From Bryobacterales bacterium (lineage in GTDB: Bacteria > Acidobacteriota > Terriglobia > Bryobacterales > Bryobacteraceae), in assembly GCA_020851555.1 (NCBI GenBank), contig JADZCM010000007.1, forward strand, positions 1-35,788: a stretch of 35,788 bases of DNA, read 5' to 3'. Every line of letters starts with the position of its first letter. Position 1 is the first letter of the stretch. A program made the position numbers and the translations under genes. The notes under the pieces were generated by a model, which saw nothing but the letters and a program-made list of their open reading frames with translations, was not told where the DNA came from and searched no databases. Below are positions 25,170 through 32,639 of the stretch, piece after piece.

Positions 25170-26035
25170 TTTCGCCCCTTCAAGTTGAATTCCCTGTCCG
25201 CCAGCGCCAGCGCGCCCCAAAGCACGCTGTCGTCGCCGAGCGCAGCGGGCGCCACGTCGATGCGGGCGCGGGACCAGTCCGTGATCCGGCGCCGCAACTC
25301 CTCGCGCAGCGGCCCGAACAACCGCTCCCCGGCCTTGGCGATTCCGCCGCCAATAACGATACGGGCCGGGTTGAGGAGCATGATGGCGGACTTCAGTCCC
25401 AGCGCCAGGTCAACCACATAGGCGCGCACAAAATCGCCGTCCCGCAGCAGTTCCTCGGCGGTGCGGCCGTAGTCGCGCTCCAGCCAGAGACCGGAGCACA
25501 TCCGCTCCAGGCACCCGCGCGCGCCACAGAGACACTCGGGGCCTTCCGGCCGGACGGTCAGATGGCCGATCTCTCCGGCGTAGGAGTCGGCCCCACGGAA
25601 GATCCCGCCGCCGGCGACAATGCCCCCACCGATGCCCGTCGAGACCGTCAGGTAGAGTAGGGGGTCGCAGCCGGCGCCGGCTCCATAGACGGCTTCACCC
25701 AGCCCACCCACGTTGGCGTCATTGTCCATGACGGCGGGCAGACCGAGCGTATCCCGCACCCAGGCCGTGAGTCCGAAATTCGCCCAGCCGCCGACGTGGG
25801 TGGAGAGCGCGATGCGTTGCGCGGCGAAGTCCACCGGACCTCCGAAGCCTATTCCACAGACGTCGAAGCGCCGCCCGCTTCTCCACTGAAGGATGATGTC
25901 CTGAAGTTGCGCCAGCATCCAGTCGCGGCCGCCCTCACGGTCGGTGGAGCGGCGCTCACGGAGCACGAGGCTTTCGTCCTCGAAAACCGCCACTTTGAAG
26001 CTGGTGCCGCCGATGTCGATGGCGAGGGTGTTCAT
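25166..26035 (-). CDS. ROK-family sugar kinase (glucokinase-like)
   Basis: A 289-residue sugar kinase of the ROK group. The ATP-binding opening is DIGGTSFKVAVFE. GPVDF and NDANVGGLGEAVYGAG carry the catalytic-type aspartate (the ND pair). LTVSTGIGGGIV is the second phosphate motif, and CLCGARGCLERMCSG is the ROK zinc signature. There is no N-terminal helix-turn-helix, so it is an enzyme rather than a ROK repressor. Typical substrates are glucose, N-acetylglucosamine, N-acetylmannosamine or mannose; the substrate here is unknown. The ATG overlaps the stop of the PfkB-type kinase gene (ATGA) and its stop overlaps the SIS isomerase start. Two unrelated sugar kinases in one coupled operon is notable. 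Confidence 0.93.
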   Translation of the reverse strand: MNTLAIDIGGTSFKVAVFEDESLVLRERRSTDREGGRDWMLAQLQDIILQWRSGRRFDVCGIGFGGPVDFAAQRIALSTHVGGWANFGLTAWVRDTLGLPAVMDNDANVGGLGEAVYGAGAGCDPLLYLTVSTGIGGGIVAGGGIFRGADSYAGEIGHLTVRPEGPECLCGARGCLERMCSGLWLERDYGRTAEELLRDGDFVRAYVVDLALGLKSAIMLLNPARIVIGGGIAKAGERLFGPLREELRRRITDWSRARIDVAPAALGDDSVLWGALALADREFNLKGRK

Positions 26036-27021
26036 CCGTCGAGAGCCCCTCCGCCCGCCGCCAGGACTTCCGCCGCGGAAGCGGCGCCGGTGCCCTTCTT
26101 CATGATGGTAATCGAAGCGACCAGATTGCCGAAGCGGGCCGCCAGGACGGGCGATGCGCCCGCAGCCAGCGCCAGCCCCGCCCCAGCCGAGAAACTGTCG
26201 CCCGCACCGCAAATATCGACGGGATGATCCACCGGAGTCGTCCGGACCGGTGTCATCCGGCCGTTCTCGACCAGCAGGGCGCCCGCCGGGCCGAGCGTCA
26301 CCACCATCAGCGGAGCCTCGGCATGCTGCCGGAGCCGTTGATAATCGACCTGGCCGAAAAGGAGCAAGCACTCCGCATCCGCTTCCTCGCGGTTGGGTTT
26401 GATGATCACCTTTCGGAAATCACCGATGTGCTTGCGCGAATCCACCCAGATCGGCTTGCGCGAGTACCGCCCGGCGAGGTGCGCCAGCAGTTCTCGCACC
26501 GCCGGAGTGATCACGCCCTGGCTGGTTTCCGCCTGGTCGGAAACGAAGATAACGTCAAAGCGCGCGGCGGCGGACTCCAGCCGGGCCAGCACTTCCTGCT
26601 CGGCCGCGGCGGGGGGCGCCTCCATCGAAATGAAGTCCAGGCGGGGCCGGTCCTCGATCCCCGTTTCGGAGTTGATGATTTTGGTGTATGTAAACGTGGG
26701 CACGGGCGCACCCGTCACCATCAAGTCCGTGCCGACGCCGCGTGTGCGGAGCGCCCGGAGCAGTTCGAAGCCGTGGCCGTCATCCCCGGAAATGCCCAGG
26801 ACGGAGACACGGCCCACACCGAGGGCCGCCAGGTTGCACGCCACGGTGCCCCCTCCCCCGGGCGTCGCTTCCGTGGCGAGCACGCCGATGCGCGGAATGC
26901 CGGTCTCGCGGGAGGGCTCCGAAGCGGCGGGGCTGTAAGTGCACCACCGGTCCAGGCAGATATCTCCCACCACCAGGGCGGAGAGCCCCGAAAGGGCCGC
27001 CGTCAGCTCGCCAACCGTCAT
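26032..27021 (-). CDS. PfkB-family carbohydrate kinase, HldA/HldE-N-like
   Basis: A 329-residue ribokinase-fold kinase. Early features are VVGDICLDRW, then PGGGGTVACNLAALG, the substrate/lid region. The PfkB signature DICGAGDSFSAG near 269-280 has the catalytic base expected at Asp275 (GAGD). The overall plan is that of the kinase half of HldE (RfaE domain I), which phosphorylates heptose-7-phosphate at C1. The nucleotidyltransferase half of HldE is absent, so it would correspond to a stand-alone HldA. The adjacent GmhA-like isomerase supports a heptose-type substrate, but the relaxed sequence means another sugar phosphate is possible. I chose the ATG at 27021 because it makes an ATGA overlap with the upstream stop; in-frame upstream codons are not conserved-looking. 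Confidence 0.88.
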   Translation of the reverse strand: MTVGELTAALSGLSALVVGDICLDRWCTYSPAASEPSRETGIPRIGVLATEATPGGGGTVACNLAALGVGRVSVLGISGDDGHGFELLRALRTRGVGTDLMVTGAPVPTFTYTKIINSETGIEDRPRLDFISMEAPPAAAEQEVLARLESAAARFDVIFVSDQAETSQGVITPAVRELLAHLAGRYSRKPIWVDSRKHIGDFRKVIIKPNREEADAECLLLFGQVDYQRLRQHAEAPLMVVTLGPAGALLVENGRMTPVRTTPVDHPVDICGAGDSFSAGAGLALAAGASPVLAARFGNLVASITIMKKGTGAASAAEVLAAGGGALDG

Positions 27022-27986
27022 GCGGCCTCCAGTACGGCACGCCACAGCGCTGGAAAGGTGGCGCGGTGATCCCCGCGGAAGTAGAACCCCACGCCGCCGT
27101 CCGCCACACAACGTGTCAGGAGGGTCTTGTGCGGCCGGAAATAGTAGCCCGCCTCCTCCTTGGCGGGCTCGGAACCGGGCGCCGACGCCAGGGGGACCAG
27201 ATCGAAGACGGCCGTAACGAAGCTGCGGATCTCCCTGCCTTCCTGCCGCGCCACGTTGCGCGCCATCGCCAGGGCCTTCAGGAACACCTCGGGAGCCATT
27301 ACCGCCGAACCGAAGCTCAGCAGCACTCCGCCTTCCAGGCGCTCGACAGTGCGGCCGAAGATCAGGAAGTCCCGATAGCTGGCGGCGCCCACGGCGGCGC
27401 CGTCGCAGTTCGGGTGCTCATGAATGATGTCATAGCCGATGCCGGCGTGCACGGTCACCGGGACCCCGGCGCGGTAAGCCGCCGCAAGCACACTCAGATG
27501 ACGGAACGGGAAGCCGCTCTCCTGGAGCCGGCGGCCGGCGTTTTCGCCAAGTCCGAGTTCCAGCCGGGCAGCCTCGGTGATCCAATCATTCAGTTCCCCG
27601 GTCTCTTTCCATAGACCGAACTCGCCGGTGCGGATGTACCGGGCGACGCTCTCCGTCGTCGCGCCGATGCGGGCGAGTTCATAGTCGTGGATCAGACCGG
27701 CGCCGTTCAGCGCCACATGATCAATGTAGCCTCTCTCGATGAGGTCGATGATGTGCCGGCTCACGCCCGCGCGCAGCAGATGCGCTCCGGCCATGAGTAC
27801 GCGGGCGGCCCCGCCGGTCCTGGCCCGTGCCAGGCGCCCGGCGACGTCCTCCAGGCGCTGATCCCGGAAAGCCGGCGGTTCGTCCTCCAACGCCAGCCAG
27901 CGGGATGCGTCCAGATCGTGTATACGATCGCCCAGCGGCCGCAGTTTCAGCCGCGATCGGTCGAAGCTCTGATAACGGGAACTCAT
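27018..27986 (-). CDS. Deoxyhypusine-synthase-like protein of unknown function
   Basis: A 322-residue cytoplasmic protein and first gene of the coupled operon. I do not recognise a named family, but the order of segments recalls deoxyhypusine synthase (an NAD-dependent Rossmann-like enzyme). AGVSRHIIDLIERGYIDHVA resembles its helix-strand after the nucleotide loop, followed by LNGAGLIHDYELARIGATTE in place of TTAGG-type loops. Then come RAGVPVTVHAGIGYDIIHEHP, a GGVLLSFGSAVMAPEV segment and a C-terminal FPALWRAV. The active-site lysine of true deoxyhypusine synthase (in a WGKI-like context) is not evident. This fold match is read by eye. Start ATG at 27986; the stop overlaps the PfkB-type kinase start (ATGA). 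An in-frame ATG at 28046 would add 20 residues. Confidence 0.75.
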   Translation of the reverse strand: MSSRYQSFDRSRLKLRPLGDRIHDLDASRWLALEDEPPAFRDQRLEDVAGRLARARTGGAARVLMAGAHLLRAGVSRHIIDLIERGYIDHVALNGAGLIHDYELARIGATTESVARYIRTGEFGLWKETGELNDWITEAARLELGLGENAGRRLQESGFPFRHLSVLAAAYRAGVPVTVHAGIGYDIIHEHPNCDGAAVGAASYRDFLIFGRTVERLEGGVLLSFGSAVMAPEVFLKALAMARNVARQEGREIRSFVTAVFDLVPLASAPGSEPAKEEAGYYFRPHKTLLTRCVADGGVGFYFRGDHRATFPALWRAVLEAA

Positions 27987-28220
27987 CGCGCCAGCCAGGT
28001 AAGGCCGAACTAATTTTCCCACAGGCGCATGAGCGGATGACATCGCCGGCTCAGCAACGTGATGCGGGACTTCACGGGGAGGATTGTCCCCAGAGACAAC
28101 TCCAGCCCTCGCGGTTGGGCCCACATCCGTCTGCCGGCGCTCACGGAGGGGCAAGGTACCCGGCATGAGGAGTGCGAAGTCCAGAGACCTCCCAGCCCGT
28201 TCGGGAGTCTCCGTCTTCGA

Positions 28221-28421
28221 TCAACTCTCCTCTGGGGTATTCCCTGCTCCGTTGCCAGGTTCGGAGTTTCGCTGCCGCAGTAGCGCAGCGGCCGCCAGCC
28301 GCATCCTGATGCGTTCCTGCGGGATGCCGGTCGCCAACGAAAGTTCCTCGATCGATCTCCCGCCGCGATACTCTGCCAGCAACTCCAGCGCAAACGGTTG
28401 CTTGTTCGCGGTTCCGCTCAT
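28221..28421 (-). CDS. Possible small helix-turn-helix protein
   Basis: A 66-residue reading frame with ATG at 28421. Its middle part (LELLAEYRGGRSIEELSLATGIPQERIRMRL) fits a helix-turn-helix: a first helix, then SIEELSLATGIP as helix-turn and QERIRMRLAAAALL as recognition helix. The tail (about 50-66) is polar and disordered-looking. A GGAG directly abuts the ATG, which is too close for a normal ribosome binding site, so the start or even the gene is uncertain. It points the same way as the operon downstream (27018-27986) and could regulate that operon or the divergent sugar transferase gene. Composition and fold pattern make it more than a random frame. Confidence 0.5.
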   Translation of the reverse strand: MSGTANKQPFALELLAEYRGGRSIEELSLATGIPQERIRMRLAAAALLRQRNSEPGNGAGNTPEES

Positions 28422-28599
28422 CTCCGATTCCAGGCTGAGGCATCCCGGGCGGCGGGGAAATGGGAAGGTGGGACCATTTCAGCCGCCGCCGCAGTCCGCG
28501 CAGTACTGGTGCGCCGGTACCAGACGCCGAGCAGGAGCGCGGCTGACCCAGTAGCCGGCAGTGGAGAAGGCCAGGCGGGCGACACGCGGTCGTGATTTC

Positions 28600-28608
28600 T
28601 GGTATTCT
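28600..28608 (+). promoter_or_regulatory. Extended -10 promoter element of the sugar transferase gene
   Basis: TGGTATTCT matches an extended -10 (TGn followed by TATTCT). The hexamer ends 8 bases before the GTG start at 28617, so transcription should begin at or within a base or two of the start codon, giving a leaderless message. The -35 region is weak, as expected for an extended -10 promoter. Confidence 0.5.
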
Positions 28609-28616
28609 CTGCTGGA

Positions 28617-30026
28617 GTGTTCAGCCAGCACCGAAGGAAAGCCGGAGTTCTTTTCGGCCTGTCCGATATCCTCGTCATCGCGCTGGCGTTCGAGGCCGCC
28701 TACCAGAGCCGGGTCTGGCTTCCCTTCGAGCAAGTCTTCTACCTGATGGTCCCGGTCAAGGCGCTGCTGCTGGGATTCTCAGTGCTGGCCTGGGTGGTCA
28801 TTGGACGCTGGCTCAACGTCTACGACCACCTTGACTCGGGACGCCCCGGCAGGATCTTGGGGGACAGTTTCAAGCAGACGGCGCTGGGGATCACCTCACT
28901 GGCGGCCTTCCAGTACGCGCTGCGGCTCCAGTTCCCCTTGAGCCGTTCTTTCCTGGGATTGCTGGCGTTGTACGCCTGGGTGTTCCTGTGCGTTTCCCGG
29001 CTGGCAGGCCGGAGCCTGACGGGGCTGATCTATCGTGAGTTCGGGGCGCGGCACCACGTGCTGGTGGTGGGGCGCGGAGCCAGCGCGCGCAGGCTGGGTG
29101 AGGCGCTGGAACGCTCGGCGCGGTACGGTGTGAAGCTGGTGGGGTTCCTGGCGAACGAGCCCGGAAGCGTTCTGCTGGACGCTCAGTATCCGGTGTATCC
29201 GATGGAAGAGTTGCCCCAGTTGCTGCGCCGACAGGTGATCGACGAAGTCATCTTCACCGTGGAGAAACAGGACCTGACGGAATTCGAAGACGTCCTCGTG
29301 CAGTGCGACCAGGAAGGCGTCCGAACGCGCATCGTGCTGGACTTCTTCCCGCACATCAACAGCGAGATGTACCTGGACCGCCTGGGTTCGATCCCGCTTC
29401 TGACCTTTTCGGCGGCGCCCTATGACCAGGTGCGGCTGCTGGCAAAGAGGATCATGGACGTGATGGCGGCCGGGTTGGCGCTGCTGGTGTTGCTCCCCTT
29501 TATGCTCGCGGTAGCCATAGTCATCCGCCTGACCTCACCGGGACCGGCGATCTTCAAGCAGGTACGCTGTGGCCTCAACGGCCGGCTGTTCACGTGCTAC
29601 AAGTTCCGGTCGATGGTCCGGAACGCCGAGGACCTGAGGCCTCAACTGGAGCACCTGAGCATTCGAGCCACGGCCTTCAAGCTCGCCAATGATCCACGCC
29701 TCACTCCGGTGGGCCGCTGGCTGCGCAAGTTCTCCATCGACGAGCTGCCGCAGTTGTGGAACATACTCAAGGGGGATATGTCGCTCGTCGGACCGCGGCC
29801 GTCGGTTCCGAACGAGGTGGAGAGCTACAAAGGCTGGCAGCGCCGCCGTCTTCGTATGCGTCCTGGACTCACCTGTTCCTGGGCGCTTGAGGGGCGCGAT
29901 AAGGTGGACTTTGAGACCTGGATGAATATGGACTTACAGTACATCGACAACTGGTCGCTGGCGTTGGACTGGAAGATCCTGTTGCTGACGGTTCCGCGCG
30001 TGCTCGCGGGAAAAGGGGCCAGTTAG
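28617..30026 (+). CDS. Polyprenyl-phosphate sugar phosphotransferase (exopolysaccharide priming enzyme)
   Basis: A 469-residue WcaJ/WbaP-type enzyme that transfers a hexose-1-phosphate from a UDP-sugar to undecaprenyl phosphate, the first membrane step of surface polysaccharide assembly. Four N-terminal membrane helices (about 13-128) are followed by a Rossmann-like CoA-binding-type domain (about 140-250, VLVVGRGASARRLGEAL). Next come a fifth hydrophobic helix (about 280-303) and the catalytic bacterial sugar transferase domain, with TSPGPAIFKQVRCG, CYKFRSM, FSIDELPQLWNILKGDMS and VGPRPSVP. The GTG start at 28617 has an extended -10 box 8 bases upstream and no ribosome binding site. It diverges from the isomerase/kinase operon, which may supply a sugar for the same polymer. 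Confidence 0.95.
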   Translation: MFSQHRRKAGVLFGLSDILVIALAFEAAYQSRVWLPFEQVFYLMVPVKALLLGFSVLAWVVIGRWLNVYDHLDSGRPGRILGDSFKQTALGITSLAAFQYALRLQFPLSRSFLGLLALYAWVFLCVSRLAGRSLTGLIYREFGARHHVLVVGRGASARRLGEALERSARYGVKLVGFLANEPGSVLLDAQYPVYPMEELPQLLRRQVIDEVIFTVEKQDLTEFEDVLVQCDQEGVRTRIVLDFFPHINSEMYLDRLGSIPLLTFSAAPYDQVRLLAKRIMDVMAAGLALLVLLPFMLAVAIVIRLTSPGPAIFKQVRCGLNGRLFTCYKFRSMVRNAEDLRPQLEHLSIRATAFKLANDPRLTPVGRWLRKFSIDELPQLWNILKGDMSLVGPRPSVPNEVESYKGWQRRRLRMRPGLTCSWALEGRDKVDFETWMNMDLQYIDNWSLALDWKILLLTVPRVLAGKGAS

Positions 30027-30063
30027 CCCCGCTCCGGCCGCTGCTTCTACCGCAGGATATGCG

Positions 30064-30082
30064 CGCGGCACGCTCCGCCGCG
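30064..30082. terminator. Weak GC hairpin between convergent genes
   Basis: A 6-bp stem (CGCGGC at 30064-30069 with GCCGCG at 30077-30082) and a 7-base loop lie between the stop codons of the sugar transferase and the glycoside hydrolase. No T-tract follows on either strand. It could act as a bidirectional terminator, but the stem is short. Confidence 0.25.
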
Positions 30083-30083
30083 G

Positions 30084-32639
30084 CTATTCCTGGGCGGTTG
30101 GTAGAGCGCCGCTCTCGCTCGCTCTCTCAAGCGGGCGCACCTTCACGGCCACATCCGACACAAGCTGCTCCACCGGCAAGGCCACGACTCCTTCGGACGA
30201 CGCGCGCACGGCCGTTGTCTCCCGGATCTGGTCCGCTGTCTTGTACGTGTCCCACCACTCGATGGCGTATTCACGGTCCGGCGGGAAACCCGGAATACGG
30301 ACCGTCGCTGAAGCGGGCGGAATAGGGACACGGTCCACAACGTTCCGCCAGGTGTGCTGTGTGTTCTGAATCCAGATATGGGCGCGTCCGTTGACGGGGT
30401 CCTTCTGCCCGGCCACGCGAAGTCCGGAGCCGGAGACTCGCGCATCCAGCGGCCGGTAATTACCGTTGTTCAGAGGGATGCCGCTCATGAAGTTGTCGAG
30501 TGATCTCGACGCCGTCCGGTGGTCATAGCGGCCGGGGAGATACACATGGGGGATCGCGTACCAGTAGATCTCGTACAGTGTGTTGCTGTCCAGCGAGGCC
30601 CACAGGTAGTTGTGATACCAGGTCCCGTTAATATCTCTCTCCAAGCCTAGACCCTGGTAGTTATCCGTGCTGCCGCCGGCCGGCACCATGCCCGCTTCGC
30701 CGCGCATCACGGGCATGCTGAGCTTCCAGGCGCCGTACTCCCCGGCATGCCACAGGTGGTAGTAAGCGGCGTCCCCTTCCATCCGGCGCTTCTCTTGCTC
30801 CGGCGCGGGACTGGTGGAGATGTAGGCGTGCACATCGGCGTAGTCGACGTTGGGGTACTTCGGGCTCCCCCAGAAACCGCTTCCGGTCTTCGCGGAGTAT
30901 GCGGGAAAGCTGTGCCAGAAAGACGTGGTGACCGGGTGGCTGTTGGGATGCTGGTACCGGCACGCCGCGCCGTCGCCTGGCGCCACGTCAACCCCAAAAG
31001 CGCGGCAATGCATGAACTTCCCGAACTCATCCGCCATCTCCCAGTGCCGGACGAGGAAAGGATCTCCCTCGTTCACGAGTTCCCAGGAATGTATGTTCTT
31101 TGAATACCCCCACCTGGCGACCGCCGTGCGCCACCAGGCTTGTTGCAGCCAGCGGGTTTTGTTCAGCCCGCGCCCCAGGCCGTAAAACCCGTCCAGGTTG
31201 TCTTTCTCCCCACCGATTACGAAAGACCCGTCATCGTCGATCTTCTGGTAGATGTGGTCGTTCTTCTCCATGAGCACGACCTTCAGGTAGATGCCGTGCT
31301 TCTCCGCCAGTTCCAGGTAACGGTCCATTGCCTGGAGTTTGCGGTCAGGTATGTACGTCTCGTACTCCATGGACGGTTCCCGCAGTATCTCGGGACCCAT
31401 GCTTCCGTCGGGCTGGACTTCGCGCAGGGAGATGTTCCGTACGAAAGCGCTGCCTTCGTTCACGTTTTCCAGCCCGAAGCTGATCTTCGGAGCGAAGTTA
31501 TTGGCTCCGGAATACCAGAAGCCGCGAATGGTATTCCAGCCCGGGGTGGACTTCCCGTAAGTCGTCACGACCTTTCCGGAGCCGGTCTCCTGGCAGTTCT
31601 CAGCCCCTGATTCGGAGATCTTCCCGACCAGCCCATACTCGGGCGACGAGGGGTTTCGCGGGCCCGTGATGTTCTGCCCCGTATAGGTGATCGTAAAGGC
31701 GTAAGTCGCATCCGGCTTCACCGGCTCGGGCTCGCTAGAGAATTCGTAACGGCAAGCGTCGAACCAGTCTTGCGGATACTCCAGGCGGAGCGTCATCACG
31801 TCGCGTCCGGTGACGGGATCGTGAAACGGGAGCAGCCCTGACCGCGGCAGATACCCGCCATAGATGTTTCTTCCGCCCACCCAGCGGAGCCAGGCAGAAC
31901 CGTATGTGCCGCTGAGCCAGGCGCGAACCAGAAGGATCCGGTTCCGGCTCAACTCGGCAAACTGCGTATCCGTCTCCGCCGCCTCCTCCCCAATGGAGCC
32001 GGTGGCCTGAAGACCAGTGGACCAAAACGGAGACCCGTCGTCGAACTCGAAATAGCGGCGGTCGGCACGGCTTACTCTGATGAAGCCGCGGTCCTGCGCC
32101 GGCACAACCTGGAAAGAAAACGGCTTGGTCTCGGTCGCGCCGGACGCATCCCGGGCCGACAACCTAAACTCCCATCTGCCGGGGACATGCGGCGTGAATC
32201 GAACTATCCACTTCCCTTCATTGGCCGGGTAGAGCCATGTCCGGCGCCGTCCGTCCCAACTTGGACGGAGGCCGCCATCGACATAGGACCAGGCAAAGAA
32301 GGCCGGCTGCCGGTGGACAGTGCGCCAGCCATCCATGCTGAAAGCTGCATCCACACTGATTCCCTGGTAGCGCTCATAGCTCGGGTCTATGCCGGGCGGC
32401 GGAGAGGCGTCGTAGGGGAACTGGAAGTTCCTGGCGACGGTGTTGGTGACTTGGAAGGCGACTTCGAACTTCTGGAAGGCCGCCACTTCGGCGGGCGCGG
32501 AAACCCCCTCAATGGACGGCCCGGATGGCGGGGATTGCTGTCTCCAGGCTGCGCCGGCCGGCAGCCACGCGAAGCAGGCAAGCAGCGCTGCCGCCCAATG
32601 CGTCAGCCGCCGTCTGCCCTCAAGGGCGTTGAGCCTCAC
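30084..32639 (-). CDS. Exported glycoside hydrolase-like protein with an N-terminal DUF5060 domain
   Basis: An 851-residue secreted protein with a signal peptide (about 1-31). Residues about 42-180 form an Ig-like DUF5060 domain, ending in RWEFRLSARDASG and then DRGFIRVSRADRRYFEFDDGSPFW, the usual junction to the catalytic part. The catalytic domain is a clan-A-like TIM barrel with candidate acid/base Glu524 in WELVNEGD and candidate nucleophile Glu648 in VMRGEAG. Between the first barrel strands (about 285-410) lies a beta-rich insert (GWNTIRGFWYSGANNF and following) that looks like a carbohydrate-binding module. A C-terminal beta-sandwich (about 740-840) closes the protein. The GTG start overlaps the stop of the upstream TIG protein gene (GTGA). 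The substrate is unknown. Confidence 0.85.
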   Translation of the reverse strand: MRLNALEGRRRLTHWAAALLACFAWLPAGAAWRQQSPPSGPSIEGVSAPAEVAAFQKFEVAFQVTNTVARNFQFPYDASPPPGIDPSYERYQGISVDAAFSMDGWRTVHRQPAFFAWSYVDGGLRPSWDGRRRTWLYPANEGKWIVRFTPHVPGRWEFRLSARDASGATETKPFSFQVVPAQDRGFIRVSRADRRYFEFDDGSPFWSTGLQATGSIGEEAAETDTQFAELSRNRILLVRAWLSGTYGSAWLRWVGGRNIYGGYLPRSGLLPFHDPVTGRDVMTLRLEYPQDWFDACRYEFSSEPEPVKPDATYAFTITYTGQNITGPRNPSSPEYGLVGKISESGAENCQETGSGKVVTTYGKSTPGWNTIRGFWYSGANNFAPKISFGLENVNEGSAFVRNISLREVQPDGSMGPEILREPSMEYETYIPDRKLQAMDRYLELAEKHGIYLKVVLMEKNDHIYQKIDDDGSFVIGGEKDNLDGFYGLGRGLNKTRWLQQAWWRTAVARWGYSKNIHSWELVNEGDPFLVRHWEMADEFGKFMHCRAFGVDVAPGDGAACRYQHPNSHPVTTSFWHSFPAYSAKTGSGFWGSPKYPNVDYADVHAYISTSPAPEQEKRRMEGDAAYYHLWHAGEYGAWKLSMPVMRGEAGMVPAGGSTDNYQGLGLERDINGTWYHNYLWASLDSNTLYEIYWYAIPHVYLPGRYDHRTASRSLDNFMSGIPLNNGNYRPLDARVSGSGLRVAGQKDPVNGRAHIWIQNTQHTWRNVVDRVPIPPASATVRIPGFPPDREYAIEWWDTYKTADQIRETTAVRASSEGVVALPVEQLVSDVAVKVRPLERASESGALPTAQE

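Larger units (their letters stand above)
27987..28616. other. Divergent intergenic region between the isomerase/kinase operon and the sugar transferase
   Basis: This 630-base stretch separates the leftward operon from the rightward sugar transferase gene. It holds one plausible small leftward gene (28221-28421), an extended -10 box for the sugar transferase at its right end, and a small inverted repeat TTGTC-N6-GACAA (28084-28099) about 100 bases upstream of the operon, which could be an operator. A slightly AT-rich spot near 28010-28020 could hold the operon promoter, but I see no convincing -35/-10 pair. The remaining bases show no tRNA, small RNA fold or coding pattern I can support. Confidence 0.5.

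Noticed and set aside
28418..28678. An 86-codon leftward frame next to the sugar transferase start
   Set aside because: It crosses the promoter and start of the sugar transferase gene and shows no folded-domain pattern.
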